Below are positions 5,539 through 6,794 of a stretch of 6,794 nt of DNA, one piece after another. The stretch is taken from the NCBI GenBank assembly GCA_026416775.1, contig JAOAEN010000072.1, positions 1-6,794 on the forward strand. Direction: 5' to 3'. The notes beneath the pieces are model-generated. The model was not told where the DNA came from, searched no databases, and saw nothing but the letters and a program-made list of their open reading frames with translations. Each line of letters opens with the position of its first letter. The first letter of the stretch is position 1. The position numbers were made by a program, and so were the translations under genes. The DNA comes from Dehalococcoidales bacterium. Its GTDB lineage: Bacteria > Chloroflexota > Dehalococcoidia > Dehalococcoidales > RBG-16-60-22.

Positions 5539-6504
5539 TTAGTCCAGCCTTATCCGCGGGTCAACCCATGCCCAGCAGATATCAACCAGCAGGTTGGAGA
5601 AGATGACGATACCGCCGAAGAGCAGCACCCCCGCCTGCGTTATCTGGTAGTCCTGGTCAAAGACACCGCTTGTCATCAGCCTCCCCATGCCGGGGATGGC
5701 AAAGACGTTCTCCACGATGATGGAACCGCTGAGGATACCGCCGATGGTCCCGCCCATGACGGTAACGATAGGGATGATCGCGTTCCTTATCTGGTGGCGC
5801 ATCACGATGAGCCGCTCCCGAAGCCCCTTGGCCCATGCGGTGCGGACGTAGTCCTGGCGCATCACCTCAAGCATGCAGGAGCGGGTGAGACGGCACATCC
5901 CGGAAATGCCGCCGATGGAAAGGCAGATCACCGGCATGATGATCTGCTTGGTACTCATCCAGAAATCCTGGAACGGGTTTGTCCAGCCACTTGTCGGCAG
6001 CCAGCCGAGCTTGTAGGACAGGAAATACATGAGCAGGATGCCGAGCCAGAACTGCGGCATGGTGATGCCGATATTGGCAAGAAAGGTGATGACCGTGTCA
6101 ATCCATGTCCCGCGCTTCAGGGCGACGATGATCCCGAAGAGGATCCCGAGCGAGGTGCCGATGACCATGCTGATCGCCCCGATGTAGGCGGTGCGCGGAA
6201 GCCTCTCCGCCATGAGCTTGCCGACGTTTTCCTGCAGTTTGATGGAGACCCCCAGGTCCCCGCGCAGGACCTTGCCCAGCCAGTTCACGTACTGGACGGG
6301 AATGGGCTTGTCCAGCCCGTATTTGGCGAGGAGACGCTCGTACTCTTCCTGACCGATCCTCTGCACCTGCTGGATATCAAAGCTTGCCATGTAAACGATG
6401 AGGGGGTCTCCGGGAAGCAGGCGCACAAACAGAAAGACAAGCATCGTGACGATAAGCAGGATGATGACACCGATAATCAATCTCCGAATAATATAGGTCG
6501 TCAT
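5539..6504 (-). CDS. oppB: Oligopeptide/dipeptide ABC transporter permease, OppB/DppB type
   Basis: This 321-aa integral membrane protein is the first gene of the operon. TM1 is at about 8-29, followed by RLLPGDP (28-34), the usual start of the large external loop. That loop includes YGLDKPIPVQYVNWLGKVLRGDLGVS (62-87). Other membrane segments lie near 107-129, 136-162, 187-204, 241-262 and 290-310. The EAA loop is VRTAWAKGLRERLIVMRHQI (220-239), followed by RNAIIPIVTVMG (240-251), the family signature. The C-terminal ENVFAIPGMGRL (265-276) and VDPRIRLD (314-321) are also typical. The ATG at 6504 has GAGGAAGGG ending 5 nt upstream. The TAA stop is 10 bp from oppC. The protein is complete and unremarkable; substrate choice is set mainly by the binding protein. 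Confidence 0.95.
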   Translation of the reverse strand: MTTYIIRRLIIGVIILLIVTMLVFLFVRLLPGDPLIVYMASFDIQQVQRIGQEEYERLLAKYGLDKPIPVQYVNWLGKVLRGDLGVSIKLQENVGKLMAERLPRTAYIGAISMVIGTSLGILFGIIVALKRGTWIDTVITFLANIGITMPQFWLGILLMYFLSYKLGWLPTSGWTNPFQDFWMSTKQIIMPVICLSIGGISGMCRLTRSCMLEVMRQDYVRTAWAKGLRERLIVMRHQIRNAIIPIVTVMGGTIGGILSGSIIVENVFAIPGMGRLMTSGVFDQDYQITQAGVLLFGGIVIFSNLLVDICWAWVDPRIRLD

Positions 6505-6509
6505 ACTTG

Positions 6510-6518
6510 CCCTTCCTC
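6510..6518 (-). promoter_or_regulatory. Ribosome binding site of oppB
   Basis: On the minus strand GAGGAAGGG (6518-6510) ends 5 nt before the ATG at 6504. It contains two overlapping partial Shine-Dalgarno matches (GAGG and AAGG) and supports the annotated start. Confidence 0.65.
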
Positions 6519-6628
6519 ACACTATTGTGTCAGTAACTCAGCACGGGGTAACATGACCCGCCTACCTGAATAACCCCGGTCTCCGCCCGCAACCTCAGAG
6601 TCTCACTTCCTGACCGGGACGTGCAATA

Positions 6629-6641
6629 AAACCGTCGGTTT
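6629..6641. promoter_or_regulatory. 13-bp palindrome in the opp leader
   Basis: AAACCGTCGGTTT is a perfect dyad of two 6-bp arms around a single T. Together with the preceding A (6628) it shares AAAACCGTC with the minus strand of the acyl-CoA synthetase operator (370-351 region). Its other half, CGTCGGTT, recurs at 591-598 just upstream of the -35 box of the binding-protein promoter. It lies about 105-118 nt inside the predicted opp transcript, so as an operator it would be a downstream roadblock site. Chance is possible at this length. Confidence 0.3.
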
Positions 6642-6688
6642 CCGGATTCTGCGCCAGCCGGGCCCTGTTCAGGCATGAATACCTAAAG

Positions 6689-6726
6689 AAACCCGGCATT
6701 TTCTACCATGCTTGGGTTTTCGGTAG
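6689..6726 (-). promoter_or_regulatory. Possible H-type pseudoknot in the opp leader RNA
   Basis: On the leader RNA, CTACC (6726-6722) can pair with GGTAG (6707-6703), and AAACCC (6719-6714) can pair with GGGTTT (6694-6689). The segments are in interleaved order, giving a 5-bp stem and a 6-bp stem. Loops would be 2 nt, 6 nt (AAGCAT) and 8 nt (AAAATGCC), the last being A-rich as is common in such folds. I do not recognise it as a named riboswitch. It lies about 20-57 nt after the predicted start and about 185 nt before oppB, too far to block the ribosome site directly. Confidence 0.25.
6692..6703 (-). repeat. 12-base leader word shared with the binding-protein leader; part of an iterated GAAAATGC motif
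   Basis: GAAAATGCCGGG (read 6703 to 6692) matches 645-656 exactly and in the same sense relative to its gene. The core recurs twice upstream in the same leader, as AGAAAATGC (6737-6729) and CGAAAAATGC (6749-6740). The copies are offset by 11 and 33 bp, one and three helical turns. Confidence 0.5.
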
Positions 6727-6734
6727 TAGCATTT

Positions 6735-6753
6735 TCTGCGCATTTTTCGCAGA
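6735..6753. promoter_or_regulatory. Dyad at the opp transcription start
   Basis: TCTGCG (6735-6740) and CGCAGA (6748-6753) are exact inverted arms around CATTTTT. On the minus strand the element runs from the last base of the -10 box through the predicted start site, a common operator position. The centre includes one copy of the iterated AAAATGC core. It could also form a small 5'-end hairpin in the RNA. Confidence 0.35.
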
Positions 6754-6781
6754 GTTTAGCATGAAATTGCCGTTGTGTCAA
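6753..6781 (-). promoter_or_regulatory. Sigma-70-type promoter for the oppBCDF operon
   Basis: Read on the minus strand, a perfect TTGACA (6781-6776) is followed after exactly 17 bp by TAAACT (6758-6753), four of six consensus bases. Transcription would start near 6746, giving a leader of about 240 nt before oppB. No better box pair was found closer to the gene. The long leader contains the dyads and repeats listed separately. Confidence 0.55.
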
Positions 6782-6794
6782 TGTTACGAGGGAC

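Noticed and set aside
5503..6573. Long plus-strand open frame (356 codons) antisense to oppB
   Set aside because: It is the reverse-strand shadow of oppB in G+C-rich DNA: rich in His, Asp and Pro, with no recognisable domain, while the minus strand has a clear permease.
6575..6618. 7-bp inverted repeat CCCGGTC/GACCGGG in the opp leader
   Set aside because: It has a 30-nt loop and short arms, with no T-run or link to the ribosome site; compatible with chance in G+C-rich DNA.
6530..6676. 48-codon minus-strand open frame in the opp leader
   Set aside because: Only a weak AGG lies upstream, the product shows no recognisable motif, and it crosses the 13-bp palindrome. A leader peptide cannot be excluded but is not supported.
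1..6794. CRISPR array, tRNA, rRNA, transposase, or defence system
   Set aside because: No regularly spaced repeats, cloverleaf-like sequence, rRNA stretch, transposase or nuclease motif was seen; the only tandem repeat is the 18-bp coding linker repeat.

Overview
The window looks like part of a bacterial chromosome, about 55-60% G+C, from a peptide-using bacterium. It holds one cut-off metabolic gene, one lipoprotein binding-protein gene, and a four-gene Opp/Dpp-type peptide ABC transporter operon. A long Thr/Pro(/Lys/Ala) linker behind the lipoprotein cysteine, an ADP-forming acyl-CoA synthetase next door and many Shine-Dalgarno sites would fit Chloroflexota (Dehalococcoidia-like) or another anaerobic lineage. 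That placement is inference; no rRNA or marker gene is present.

Layout: (1) 1-247, minus strand: N-terminus of an ADP-forming acyl-CoA synthetase CoA-binding domain, running off the left edge, with a TTG start. (2) 248-820: a 573-bp divergent regulatory region. It contains a leftward promoter with an 18-bp perfect palindrome over its -35 and spacer, a G+C-rich palindromic element, a rightward promoter, and a leader with a 10-bp inverted repeat. (3) 821-2503, plus strand: a 560-aa family-5 extracellular solute-binding lipoprotein. (4) 2536-2573: a strong hairpin terminator, usable from both directions, between convergent units. (5) 6504-2601, minus strand: oppB-oppC-oppD-oppF, tightly packed (10-bp gap, 40-bp gap, 4-bp ATGA overlap), each with a good ribosome binding site or a coupled start. 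(6) 6505-6794: the opp promoter and a leader of about 240 nt rich in small repeats and dyads.

How they work together: the lipoprotein would capture a peptide-like ligand outside the membrane and deliver it to the OppB/OppC channel, driven by OppD/OppF. The acyl-CoA synthetase could harvest ATP from acyl-CoAs made by amino-acid breakdown, but it is a separate transcription unit and the link is only contextual.

The proteins are ordinary, and I do not see a new enzymatic or defence system. The part most worth a second look is regulatory. The binding-protein gene and the permease operon face each other on opposite strands, so they need separate promoters. Their leaders share an exact 12-base word in the sense orientation (645-656 and 6703-6692), followed by a shared 8-mer about 50 nt further on. 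The opp leader also repeats the core of that word and could fold an H-type pseudoknot around it.
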